Shown here: positions 57,650 to 64,000 of the stretch, piece by piece
Layout of the letters: every line of letters begins with the position of its first letter
How positions within the stretch are numbered: position 1 is the stretch's first letter
Assembly: GCA_017483575.1 (NCBI GenBank)
Contig: JAFUWF010000018.1
Location: 1-64,000 of the forward strand
Reading direction: 5' to 3'
From: Bacteroidales bacterium
GTDB lineage: Bacteria; Bacteroidota; Bacteroidia; Bacteroidales; P3
DNA length: 64,000 nucleotides
The notes under the pieces: model-generated
Database searches by the model: none
What the model was told of the DNA's origin: nothing
The model's input: the letters and a program-made list of their open reading frames with translations, nothing else
Program-made: the position numbers and the translations under genes

Positions 57650-57688
57650 ACAAAAAAGCCGGAGCAAGGGTGATGGTTGCTCCGGCTG
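57650..57688 (-). terminator. Rho-independent terminator of hutH operon
   Basis: On the minus strand AGCCGGAGCAA and TTGCTCCGGCT form an 11-base perfect stem with a 9-base loop, followed by TTTTTT. It lies 20 bases after the hutH stop. Confidence 0.92.
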
Positions 57689-57706
57689 TTATTGTTGTTG
57701 GTTGGT

Positions 57707-59203
57707 CTACAGCGCCATTTCCTGGAGGAAGCGGACGCTGGCGTGGATGTGCTTGTACATGATCTGGTCGATGTCGACGAAGTTGACCTTCTGGCGGTAG
57801 TCGGCGACCATCTGCTCGATCTTGGGGCTGCTCTTGAGGCCTTCCTGATGACGGAAGTCGAGGGCCTGGGCGGCGTTGAAGAGCTCGATGGCGAGGATGC
57901 GCTCGGTGTTCTCGCAGACGCGGTAGGTCTTGGTGGCGGCGTTGCCACCCATGCTGACGAGGTCCTCCTGGTTCTGGCTGGAGGGGATGCTGTCGACGCT
58001 GCAGGGCGTGCAGAGCTGTTTGCTCTGGCTGGCGATGGCGGCGGCAGCATACTGCGGGATCATGAAGCCGCTGTTGAGGCCGGGTTTGGCCACGAGGAAG
58101 GAGGGGAGGCCGCGCTTGGCGTCGATGAGCTGGTAGGTGCGGCGCTCGGAGATGGCGCCGAGTTCGGCCACGGCGATGGCCAGGAAGTCGAGCACCATGG
58201 CGAGGGGCTCGCCGTGGAAGTGGCCGCCGGAGATGACCATGTCCTCGTCGGGCAGGACGATGGGGTTGTCGGTGGTGGAGTTGATTTCGGTCTCGACGAC
58301 GGATTCAACGTAGCGGATGGTGTCCTTGGCGGCGCCGTGGACCTGGGGTGCGCAGCGGAAGCTGTAGGGATCCTGCACGTGGTCCTTGTGGCGGCGGATA
58401 ATCTCGCTGCCCTCGGTCATGTCGCGAACGGCGGCGGCGGTTTCGAGTTGGCCTTTGTGGGGGCGCACCATGTGGAGGCACTCGTAGAAGGGCTCGATGC
58501 GGCCGTCGAAGGCGTCGAGGCTGAGGGAGAGGACCATGTCGGCCTGGCGGCTGAGGCGGCGGGCCTTGAGGAGGCTCCACACGGCGTAGCTGCTCATGAA
58601 CTGTGTGCCGTTGAGGAGGGCGAGGCCTTCCTTGCTCTGCAGCTCGATGGGCTGCCAGCCTTTGGCGGCGTAGACCTCGCTGACGTCGCAGCGGCGGCCT
58701 TTCCAGTACACTTCGCCCATGCCGAGGATGGCGGGGAGCATGAGGTTGGCCAGGGGGCAGAGGTCGCCGCTGGCGCCGAGGCTGCCCTGCTGGTAGACGA
58801 TGGGGAGGACGTCCTCGTTGTAGCAGTCCACGAGGCGCTGGACGGTCTGCAGCTGGGCTCCGCTGTAGCCGAAGGTGAAGTTCTGGGCTTTGAGGAGGAG
58901 CATGAGGCGGACGACCTCGGCGGGGACTTCGTCGCCCACGCCGCAGGCGTGGCTCATGACGAGGTTCTTCTGCAGCTGGCTGAGCTGTTCCTTGCTGATG
59001 GAGATGTTGCAGAGGGAGCCGAAGCCCGTGGTGACGCCGTAGATGGGTTCCTTCTGGGTTTCCATCTTCTGGTTGAGGTAGTTGCGGCATTTCTCGATGC
59101 GGCGCTTGGCCTCGTCGCCGAGGGCGAGGGTCATTTTCTTATCGATGATCTCCTGAATCTTGTCCAGGGTGAGTTTTTCGTTGGGATTGAATGTATACTG
59201 CAT
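57707..59203 (-). CDS. hutH: Histidine ammonia-lyase
   Basis: 498 residues, full length. It converts histidine to urocanate. The MIO prosthetic group forms from the Ala-Ser-Gly in GSLGASGDLCPLANLMLPA. Also seen: YGVTTGFGSLCN, NLVMSHACGVGD, NGTQFMSSYAVWSL, NSTTDNPIVLPDEDMVISGG, and GLNSGFMIPQYAAAAIAS. Other hut genes are not in the window. A related tyrosine or phenylalanine ammonia-lyase is possible, though SHACGVG favours histidine. It follows the zinc-ribbon gene and a GCCGGCG hairpin repeat. Confidence 0.93.
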   Translation of the reverse strand: MQYTFNPNEKLTLDKIQEIIDKKMTLALGDEAKRRIEKCRNYLNQKMETQKEPIYGVTTGFGSLCNISISKEQLSQLQKNLVMSHACGVGDEVPAEVVRLMLLLKAQNFTFGYSGAQLQTVQRLVDCYNEDVLPIVYQQGSLGASGDLCPLANLMLPAILGMGEVYWKGRRCDVSEVYAAKGWQPIELQSKEGLALLNGTQFMSSYAVWSLLKARRLSRQADMVLSLSLDAFDGRIEPFYECLHMVRPHKGQLETAAAVRDMTEGSEIIRRHKDHVQDPYSFRCAPQVHGAAKDTIRYVESVVETEINSTTDNPIVLPDEDMVISGGHFHGEPLAMVLDFLAIAVAELGAISERRTYQLIDAKRGLPSFLVAKPGLNSGFMIPQYAAAAIASQSKQLCTPCSVDSIPSSQNQEDLVSMGGNAATKTYRVCENTERILAIELFNAAQALDFRHQEGLKSSPKIEQMVADYRQKVNFVDIDQIMYKHIHASVRFLQEMAL

Positions 59204-59219
59204 ATTGTTATTTCTTTTT

Positions 59220-59242
59220 GCCGGCGGGACGCCGGCGTTCCA
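59220..59242. repeat. GCCGGCG hairpin repeat, copy 4
   Basis: GCCGGCG GGA CGCCGGC GTTCCA, intergenic and abutting the stop codon of the zinc-ribbon gene, 17 bases before hutH in transcription order. Confidence 0.85.
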
Positions 59243-60064
59243 TTATTTCTCCAGTTGGGCTTTGGCTTTTTCTGCGATGTCGTCGTCGACGAGGATGCGG
59301 CCGCAGTTCTCGCAGACGATGACCTTCTTGTGCATCTTGATTTCCATCTGGCGCTGTGGCGGGATGTTGCTGAAGCAGCCGCCGCAGGAGTCGCGGTCGA
59401 TGGTGACGACGGCGAGGCCGTTGCGGGCGGCGCCGCGGATGCGCTTGTAGGCGGAGAGGTAGCGGTCGTCGATGTACTGCTCCTGCTCCTTGCTCTTCTC
59501 GCGGAGGCGTTTCTCGTCCTTCTCGGTCTCGGCGATGATGGAGGTGAGCTCTTCGCGCTTGGCGTCGAGGTCCTTGGTGCGGTTCTCGACGAGGGTCTTG
59601 GCGGCGGCGATGTGCTCCTTGAGTTCTTTGACTTTGGCGGCACCTTCCTTGTTCTTGCGTTCGCAGAGCTGGATTTCAAGGGACTGGAACTCGATTTCCT
59701 TGGCGAGGGACTCGTACTCGCGGTTGTTGCGGACGTTGTCCTGCTGTTTCTTGTACTTCTTGATCTGTTCCTCGTGGTCGGCAATCTCGGTGTTGCGGGC
59801 CTTGTTGGTGGCCTCGGTTTCCTTGATGTCGTTGTTGAAGTTCTCGATGCGGGTGTTCAGACCGGCGATTTCGTCCTCGAGGTCCTGTACCGCCTGTGGC
59901 AGTTCGCCACGGATGATCTGGATTTTGTCGATTTCGCTATCCACACTCTGGAGGGTGTAGAGGGCCACGAGGCGTTTCTCGATGGCGAGGTCGACGTCGG
60001 GACGCAGGATGACGGGGGCTACGTTCTGTTCTTCTTCCTTTTTGGTGCTGACTTTTTTTGCCAT
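59243..60064 (-). CDS. Coiled-coil protein with C4 zinc ribbon
   Basis: 273 residues. A long coiled coil (about residues 25-200; LPQAVQDLEDEIAGLNTRIE, VKELKEHIAAAKTLVENRTK) is followed by a zinc ribbon with two CxxC knuckles, DRDSCGGCFSNIP and VIVCENCGRILVDDD. This is the zf-RING_7/DUF164 family, often beside nif3 in Bacteroidetes, of unknown but conserved role, perhaps nucleic-acid related. It starts 27 bases after nif3. Confidence 0.9.
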   Translation of the reverse strand: MAKKVSTKKEEEQNVAPVILRPDVDLAIEKRLVALYTLQSVDSEIDKIQIIRGELPQAVQDLEDEIAGLNTRIENFNNDIKETEATNKARNTEIADHEEQIKKYKKQQDNVRNNREYESLAKEIEFQSLEIQLCERKNKEGAAKVKELKEHIAAAKTLVENRTKDLDAKREELTSIIAETEKDEKRLREKSKEQEQYIDDRYLSAYKRIRGAARNGLAVVTIDRDSCGGCFSNIPPQRQMEIKMHKKVIVCENCGRILVDDDIAEKAKAQLEK

Positions 60065-60091
60065 ATTATTATATATATTATTGTATTTTAA

Positions 60092-61033
60092 TCAAATATA
60101 CTGCACGAGGCTTTCTTGCTTCGTGGAAATTCGGCATGCAAAGTTACTAAATTTTTCTGAAATAGCGCGATAAAATATTTCTTTTGCGAATTGTTCGGTC
60201 TCGTAGTGGCCGGCGTCGACGAGGATGATGCGTCCTTCGGGGCGCTGGAAGTCGTGGTATTTGAGGTCGGCGGTGATGTAGATGTCGGCATGGGCGGCGA
60301 TGGCGTCGGGGATGAGGAAGGCGCCGCTGCCGCCGCAGAGGGCGACGGTCCTGATGCCGGCGGGACGCCGGCGCTCCAATGGCGAGGTGCGGAGGGTGGG
60401 GATGCCGAGGGTCTCTTTGAGCTTGAGGAGGAAGGCTTCGGCGGGGATGGGGTGGGGTAGTTTGCCTACCATGCCGGCGCCGGTTTCGTCTGGGTTACAC
60501 ACTCCTCCGTCCGCACTACGTGCGTCCACCTCCCCTAGCTTAGGGGAGGAACCAGATGGCTTTTGTTGCTGTGAGTTGCTATCTCGCTGCTCCCCTAAGT
60601 TAGGGGAGCTGTCAGCCGAGGAGCGGCTGACTGAGGAGTGTGTCGACCGAAGGATGTGGCAGTCCGTCAAGCACAGCTTTTCGGCGAGGATGCCGTTGAC
60701 GCCCCAGGGGAGGTTGTCGAGGTTGGTGTGGGCGGCATAGACGGCGATGCCGTGCTGGATGAGGCTGATGACGGTTCGCCCGGCCTCGTTGTCGGAGGTG
60801 ATGCGTTTCAGCCCGTTGAAGATGAGGGGATGGTGGGTGACGATGAGGTTGAGACCGAGGGAAATGGCTTCGTCGACGACGGCGGGGGTGAGGTCGAGGG
60901 CGATGAGGACGCCTGTGCAGGGGGTCTGCCGTTGGCCGATGAGGAAACCGGCGTTGTCGTAGTCTTCCTGCAGCTCGGGGCGGAAGGTGGTGTCGAGCCA
61001 TGATACCACCTGGCCTATTGTGGTGTGTTCCAT
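60092..61033 (-). CDS. Nif3-like dinuclear metal center protein (YbgI/GTP cyclohydrolase I type 2 family)
   Basis: 313 residues. Nif3/YbgI metal ligands: LIVTHHPLIFNGLK, VYAAHTNLDNLPWGVN near the middle, and LVDAGHYETEQFAKEI near the end. QEDYDNAGFLIGQ at the N-terminus is typical. Residues 131-179 are foreign: they are the in-frame translation of a 147-base terminal-inverted-repeat element (THSSVSRSSADSSPNLGE, PSGSSPKLGEVDARSADGG). ERRRPAGIRT further on is a GCCGGCG hairpin repeat. Whether the protein still folds is uncertain; both insertions lie in a region where relatives vary in length. Confidence 0.85.
   Translation of the reverse strand: MEHTTIGQVVSWLDTTFRPELQEDYDNAGFLIGQRQTPCTGVLIALDLTPAVVDEAISLGLNLIVTHHPLIFNGLKRITSDNEAGRTVISLIQHGIAVYAAHTNLDNLPWGVNGILAEKLCLTDCHILRSTHSSVSRSSADSSPNLGEQRDSNSQQQKPSGSSPKLGEVDARSADGGVCNPDETGAGMVGKLPHPIPAEAFLLKLKETLGIPTLRTSPLERRRPAGIRTVALCGGSGAFLIPDAIAAHADIYITADLKYHDFQRPEGRIILVDAGHYETEQFAKEIFYRAISEKFSNFACRISTKQESLVQYI
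60356..60378. repeat. GCCGGCG hairpin repeat, copy 5 (in frame)
   Basis: GCCGGCG GGA CGCCGGC GCTCCA, read on the minus strand as LERRRPAGI in the Nif3-like protein, 40 codons after the larger insertion. Confidence 0.85.
60497..60643. mobile_element. 147-base MITE-like element inserted in the nif3-like gene
   Basis: 11-base perfect terminal inverted repeats, ACACACTCCTC and GAGGAGTGTGT. Internal palindromes: CCTCCCC-TAGCT-TAGGGGAGG region (60529-60549), CTCCCCTAAGTTAGGGGAG (60590-60608) and GTCAGCCG with CGGCTGAC (60611-60631). Length is exactly 49 codons and no stop codon is in the coding frame. No transposase, so it would be non-autonomous or a REP-type element. No target duplication is obvious. 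Confidence 0.75.
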
Positions 61034-61066
61034 TTGCGTTGATGTTTTTTTGGATAACGCAAATGG
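61030..61066 (-). promoter_or_regulatory. Inverted repeat covering the nif3-like start codon
   Basis: CCATTTGCGTT (61030-61040) and AACGCAAATGG (61056-61066) are perfect 11-base arms around a 15-base loop. In the transcript the ATG lies in the 3' arm, so the stem could hide the start codon, or the DNA could be an operator. Confidence 0.6.
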
Positions 61067-61093
61067 AAGGATTTTATTGTTTCATAAGGGGGC

Positions 61094-62194
61094 TTAATTG
61101 ACTCGGTTGAAGATGTACTGGCTGGCGCAGCCCGGGAACTGGCGGAGGTCGTGGAGGGTGACGGTGCGGTCGAGCAGGAAGTCGCCGGAGAGGCCGAGGG
61201 AGTCGACGCGATAGTAGGAGCTGTCGTTGATGTAGGAGTAGCGCAGGGAGAGCTCCCAGTCGATGTCGGGGAGGTCGGTGTAGTAGCGTTGCAGTTCGCA
61301 GCTTCCGGTGACGATGGGGCAGGGGCAGTTGATGAGGTAGGCCCCCGGGGCGCAGATTTGGCCGAGGTGGATTTCGGGGTAGGTCTCGATGACGTTTGGA
61401 AGGACGTTGAGGACGATGCCGCCGACCTGGTCGCTGTACCAGGTTTGCCATTCCTGCGGGGCGCGGGTCACGACAATGGAGTGCTCGTGGAGGGTGCGGC
61501 AGGGAGCGGCGGGGTAGAGGCGCAGGAGCATGGTGTCGCCCATGAGGTGGTTGAGGCAGAGGGTGTCGCCATTGTCGGTGTGGAGGATGAGGTGGATGTC
61601 GTCGTACTGCCAGATGCCGTCGAATATGCCGACGGGGATGTGCCACTGCGAGTAGTGTTCGTTGTCGAAGTTGACGTAGGCGGTGCGGTTGAGGCTGTCG
61701 ATGGTGACGAAGACCGTGGGGCCGTTGTAGTTGGGGTCTGCGAGGTTGACGAAGGTGGCCACGCCGCGCGGCTGCTGCGCGTTGGCGTAGGCGGTGCCGT
61801 TCCAGGTGCCGGTCTCGGAGTCGTAGGTCACGGTGACGGTCATGCCGGCGGCCTCCATGTCGCGCATCCAGGCTTTGATTTCGTCGCGGGAGGTGGTGCT
61901 GTAGGTGGTGGCGTCTTTGGAGGGCTGGATTCCAGCCGGCTTGTGCCGGCGAGACGCCGGCGCTCCATGGAAGGTGACGGTGGAGCCTTCCTCGGCGTAG
62001 TGGCAGAACTGCTCCAGCAGGGCATTGAACTCGGCCTCGGTGCGGGTGGTGACGTGCTGCTCGGCGGCGTCGTCGACGGTGTAGGCGATGTGGCGAAGGG
62101 TTTCTTGCTCCTCGGGATGGCAGGCCGCGAGGGCGAAGAGGGTGGCCAGCAGGGCGGTGAACAGGGCAAGGTGTTTCATATCGTTATTTTTCAT
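61094..62194 (-). CDS. Lipoprotein in the ECF sigma operon
   Basis: 366 residues from the ATG at 62194, overlapping the preceding stop as ATGA; ATG at 62179 is the alternative. The signal ends ATLFALAACHPEE, a lipobox. The mature part is beta-rich and contains VTVTYDSETGTWNGTAYANA, GVATFVNLADPNYNG and CPCPIVTGSCELQRYYTDLP. GAPASRRHKPAGIQ near residue 80 is encoded by a GCCGGCG hairpin repeat plus a short flanking palindrome. No family recognised; the last gene of the operon. Confidence 0.7.
   Translation of the reverse strand: MKNNDMKHLALFTALLATLFALAACHPEEQETLRHIAYTVDDAAEQHVTTRTEAEFNALLEQFCHYAEEGSTVTFHGAPASRRHKPAGIQPSKDATTYSTTSRDEIKAWMRDMEAAGMTVTVTYDSETGTWNGTAYANAQQPRGVATFVNLADPNYNGPTVFVTIDSLNRTAYVNFDNEHYSQWHIPVGIFDGIWQYDDIHLILHTDNGDTLCLNHLMGDTMLLRLYPAAPCRTLHEHSIVVTRAPQEWQTWYSDQVGGIVLNVLPNVIETYPEIHLGQICAPGAYLINCPCPIVTGSCELQRYYTDLPDIDWELSLRYSYINDSSYYRVDSLGLSGDFLLDRTVTLHDLRQFPGCASQYIFNRVN
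61927..61967. repeat. GCCGGCG hairpin repeat, copy 6, with extra palindrome
   Basis: GCCGGCG AGA CGCCGGC GCTCCA (61945-61967), preceded by GGATTCCAGCCGGCTTGTGC, giving a second overlapping palindrome. Read in frame as HGAPASRRHKPAGIQ in the lipoprotein. Confidence 0.8.
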
Positions 62195-62214
62195 TTCTCA
62201 TTCTTCATTTTATC
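62187..62214. repeat. TTTTTCA/TTTCTCA heptad array at a gene junction
   Basis: TTTTTCA, TTTCTCA, TTCTTCA, TTTTATC in phase. It spans the ATGA overlap between the 136-residue protein and the lipoprotein, and encodes the tail KMKNEK. Confidence 0.75.
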
Positions 62215-62601
62215 AATCTGGTATTCCAGCAGGGCTTCGTACTGGGCACGGTTGTCAATGCGGTAGAAGCCAATGGTGCGGCGAGCGTGCGAGGCCACGG
62301 CGCGGCAGGCGGGCTGGCCTGTCCAGCGGGTGCGGTGCTCCGGGTGGTCGGCCTCGCCGATCCACGAGGTGATGCCCGCCGAGGTGCGTATGTCGTACTC
62401 CTCCTTGAGGCGCTGCCAAGCCTCCTCGTTGTCGGCCACGACGATGACGACGTCGACGCGCACCGAGTCGTTGAGGCGGAAGCCGTTGACCTGGGCTACG
62501 GCGAGGTCGCCGCTGGCGGCGTGGCGCTGGTAGAGCACGCCTTGTGCGGTGGCCGCCAAGGGCAGCAGGAAGAGCAGCAGTATGGGGAGGAGGCGTTTCA
62601 T
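62191..62601 (-). CDS. Small exported protein in the ECF sigma operon
   Basis: 136 residues from the ATG at 62601 (ATGA overlap with the upstream gene). The signal peptide (LLPILLLFLLPLAATAQ) is clear. The mature part RVDVVIVVADNEEAWQRLKE and DIRTSAGITSWIGEADHPEH has no family that I recognise. The C-terminal residues lie in a heptad array. Its place between a membrane protein and a lipoprotein suggests a cell-envelope role. Confidence 0.7.
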   Translation of the reverse strand: MKRLLPILLLFLLPLAATAQGVLYQRHAASGDLAVAQVNGFRLNDSVRVDVVIVVADNEEAWQRLKEEYDIRTSAGITSWIGEADHPEHRTRWTGQPACRAVASHARRTIGFYRIDNRAQYEALLEYQIDKMKNEK

Positions 62602-62906
62602 ATCATGAGGCTGTTGTTGTTGTCGTCGAGGAGTATGGCGGCGAGGTCGGCCCACTGCTGGTCGGAGAACGTCTGGGTGCGGTTACAGCAGACGAGGGTG
62701 TAGTCGCCCGAAAGGGGGGCTGATGGGCGCAGCAGGGGCACCACGGCGGCGACGATCAGCACCGCGGCCAGCACTGCGGCCACCACCCGTCGTTGCAGGC
62801 GTCGGCGCCGCTGCCAGGCAGGGAACTGGCGCACCATGCTGTGGGCCATGTGCTGCCCTTCAAGCAAATCCCATTGTTCGTCGAATGTCGTCATATTATT
62901 TTTCAT
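62598..62906 (-). CDS. Small single-pass membrane protein, possible anti-sigma factor
   Basis: 102 residues from the ATG at 62906; ATG at 62894 is possible. An N-terminal polar part with QFPAWQRRRRLQRRV is followed by one membrane helix (VVAAVLAAVLIVAAVVPLL) and a short outer part (DYTLVCCNRTQTFSDQQWAD). It comes directly after the ECF sigma gene, where anti-sigma factors are usual, but it lacks a recognised anti-sigma domain. The start lies in a TTTTTCA heptad array. Confidence 0.6.
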   Translation of the reverse strand: MKNNMTTFDEQWDLLEGQHMAHSMVRQFPAWQRRRRLQRRVVAAVLAAVLIVAAVVPLLRPSAPLSGDYTLVCCNRTQTFSDQQWADLAAILLDDNNNSLMI

Positions 62907-62933
62907 TTCTCATTTTTCATTTATTCATTTCTC
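62898..62933. repeat. TTTTTCA/TTTCTCA heptad array after the sigma gene
   Basis: TTTTTCA, TTTCTCA, TTTTTCA, then an 8-base unit TTTATTCA and TTTCTCC. It covers the sigma stop codon and the next start codon; same unit family as at 62187. Confidence 0.75.
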
Positions 62934-63389
62934 CCACATTTGTCTCAGTCTCTCTTTTATCCTCACCAGACGGACGCTGATGTTGTTGGCTGTGAGGCCT
63001 GTTTGTTGTGCAATCTCTTCGTAGTTGTAGCCCTCGATGTGGCGGCGGATGATGGTGCGGTCGGGTTCCTCCAGCAGTTGTATGAGTTGGTGCAGGTGAT
63101 GGGAGTGGGAGGAGTCAAGATTGTCGGGCGGGTCGTAGGCCTCGGGGAGGGGATAGGTGGGCGGGGTGCGGCGCAGGATGTCGATGCAGGTGCTGCGTGC
63201 CACGCGCCATATCCATGCCGTCTGCCGTGGCGCTATGGTGATGGCCATCAGCTGCTCGCGCCGTTGCCAGAGGGTGAGGGTCACCTCCTGCACCAGGTCG
63301 TCGGCGGTGGCTCCCTGTCGGCTGTAGCGTTGGCAGACGGAGAAGATGAGGCCGCGGTGGCGTTGCAGGATGTGCTCGAAGGTGGACAC
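62925..63389 (-). CDS. ECF-type RNA polymerase sigma factor
   Basis: 154 residues. Region 2: HRGLIFSVCQRYSRQGATAD, DDLVQEVTLTLWQRREQL and AWIWRVARSTCIDILRRTP. Region 4: LIQLLEEPDRTIIRRHIEGY, NYEEIAQQTGLTANNISVRLVRIKERL. It likely directs transcription of cell-envelope genes, possibly its own operon. It begins 10 bases after the preceding gene and is followed by the candidate anti-sigma gene. No cognate promoter is identified. Confidence 0.9.
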   Translation of the reverse strand: MSTFEHILQRHRGLIFSVCQRYSRQGATADDLVQEVTLTLWQRREQLMAITIAPRQTAWIWRVARSTCIDILRRTPPTYPLPEAYDPPDNLDSSHSHHLHQLIQLLEEPDRTIIRRHIEGYNYEEIAQQTGLTANNISVRLVRIKERLRQMWEK

Positions 63390-63399
63390 CGGTGAGGGG

Positions 63400-64000
63400 C
63401 TATCTGATGTGTTCGAAGAGGAAATCTCTCAAAGGGTTGTAGGCTTCCTGGCTTCCGTATTCTGACCAGATGTGCCAAAGTTCGGTCTGTCCGTTGTAGT
63501 TGCTGATATCGAGCCAGGAGGCCAGGTCGTCGTAGCTCTCCTCAAAGAACATTTCCCATCCGGGGCCACCCTCCGCAAAGGTCATGATGACGCCATAGGA
63601 GAACCGCCCGTTCTCAAACGGTCGGGTGGGGGAGTAGTAGACCGACTCGTCGTAGTAGCGCACCGAGGCCTGTCCGTGGCCGCCGTTGTAGACGGAGCGG
63701 TCGATGTGGAGCAGGACGTCGGCGGCCTCGTTGTGGCAGAAGAGGAGGGTGTAGAGGTCGGTGGGTACGAGCTGGGCACGGTGGGTGTGGTCGGCGGGGC
63801 AGGGACCGTCGTAGTTGTAGGTGAGGTCCAGCGTGTTGCCGCCGGTGGGCGTGATGGTGAGGGTCTCCTCGAAGGCCTCGGTCATGCTGTAGTAATCGTG
63901 CAGCAGCAGGCGGTTGCCGCTGCGGATGTAGCGGTACTTGCCCGTGGGGAAATGGATTTCCATCTGGCCTGAGGGGATGTGGCCGGTGGTGATGTAGGCT
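63400..64000 (-). CDS. Protein of unknown function, 5' end beyond the window
   Basis: 200 residues visible with the frame open to the window edge (AYITTGHIPSGQMEIHFPTG), so the internal ATG at 63963 need not be the start. It is beta-rich, with ITPTGGNTLDLTYNYDGPCP and DVLLHIDRSVYNGGHGQASV. No motif is recognised. The downstream sigma gene starts 10 bases after it, so it is probably the first visible gene of that operon. Confidence 0.6.
   Translation of the reverse strand, partial: AYITTGHIPSGQMEIHFPTGKYRYIRSGNRLLLHDYYSMTEAFEETLTITPTGGNTLDLTYNYDGPCPADHTHRAQLVPTDLYTLLFCHNEAADVLLHIDRSVYNGGHGQASVRYYDESVYYSPTRPFENGRFSYGVIMTFAEGGPGWEMFFEESYDDLASWLDISNYNGQTELWHIWSEYGSQEAYNPLRDFLFEHIR

Overview
This is a chromosomal segment of a high-GC member of the Bacteroidota, most likely an uncultured Bacteroidales. 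The evidence is two secreted proteins with type IX secretion (T9SS) C-terminal sorting domains, a PorD/DUF4835 T9SS gene, a complete Bat aerotolerance operon, an Omp28-like protein, and several promoters of the Bacteroidetes form (TTTG, about 20 bases, TAnnTTTG). Coding DNA is GC-rich and intergenic DNA is strikingly AT-rich. Kce (lysine fermentation) and HutH (histidine degradation) point to amino-acid use.

Layout. 1-5.5 kb: possible start of a gene leaving the window, kce, a caspase-fold protein, a transglutaminase-like lipoprotein, ruvC and an RseC-family gene. 5.5-15.3 kb: WG-repeat protein and a long minus-strand operon moxR-DUF58-orf-batA-batB-batC-batD-batE. 15.6-26.1 kb: large T9SS cargo protein, tyrS, an exported protein on the opposite strand, and three transporters (MFS, SNF, MATE). 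26.1-31 kb: T9SS Omp28-like protein and a four-gene chain joined by 4-base overlaps around nfo. 31-39.5 kb: gyrB-pepE, porD-aminotransferase, and dnaA-flavin reductase-2-hydroxyacid dehydrogenase. 40.2-53 kb: lpd, orf, M23 peptidase, ispH, recF, dciA-like and ABC exporter, then M17 aminopeptidase, pdxA and polA. 53-57.5 kb: four exported proteins of unknown function. 57.7-61 kb: nif3-zinc ribbon-hutH. 61.1-64 kb: an ECF sigma factor operon with a membrane protein and exported or lipoproteins.

The most unusual content is repetitive. (1) Four copies of an element of about 170 bases whose core is five 11-base units, a dinucleotide, then five inverted 11-base units, with conserved flanks. (2) Locus-specific heptanucleotide arrays (a few are 8-mers) lying between genes, over stop and start codons, inside coding sequences, and encoding the hydrophobic part of signal peptides. 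Around two genes the arrays are inverted copies flanking the start codon. (3) Six copies of a 23-base hairpin repeat, three of them clearly read through in frame and a fourth that may be. (4) A 147-base element with terminal inverted repeats inserted in frame in nif3. (5) Two palindrome islands sharing modules.

Most gene calls rest on recognisable motifs. The lineage assignment and all functions proposed for the repeats are inference. No tRNA, rRNA or CRISPR array was recognised.
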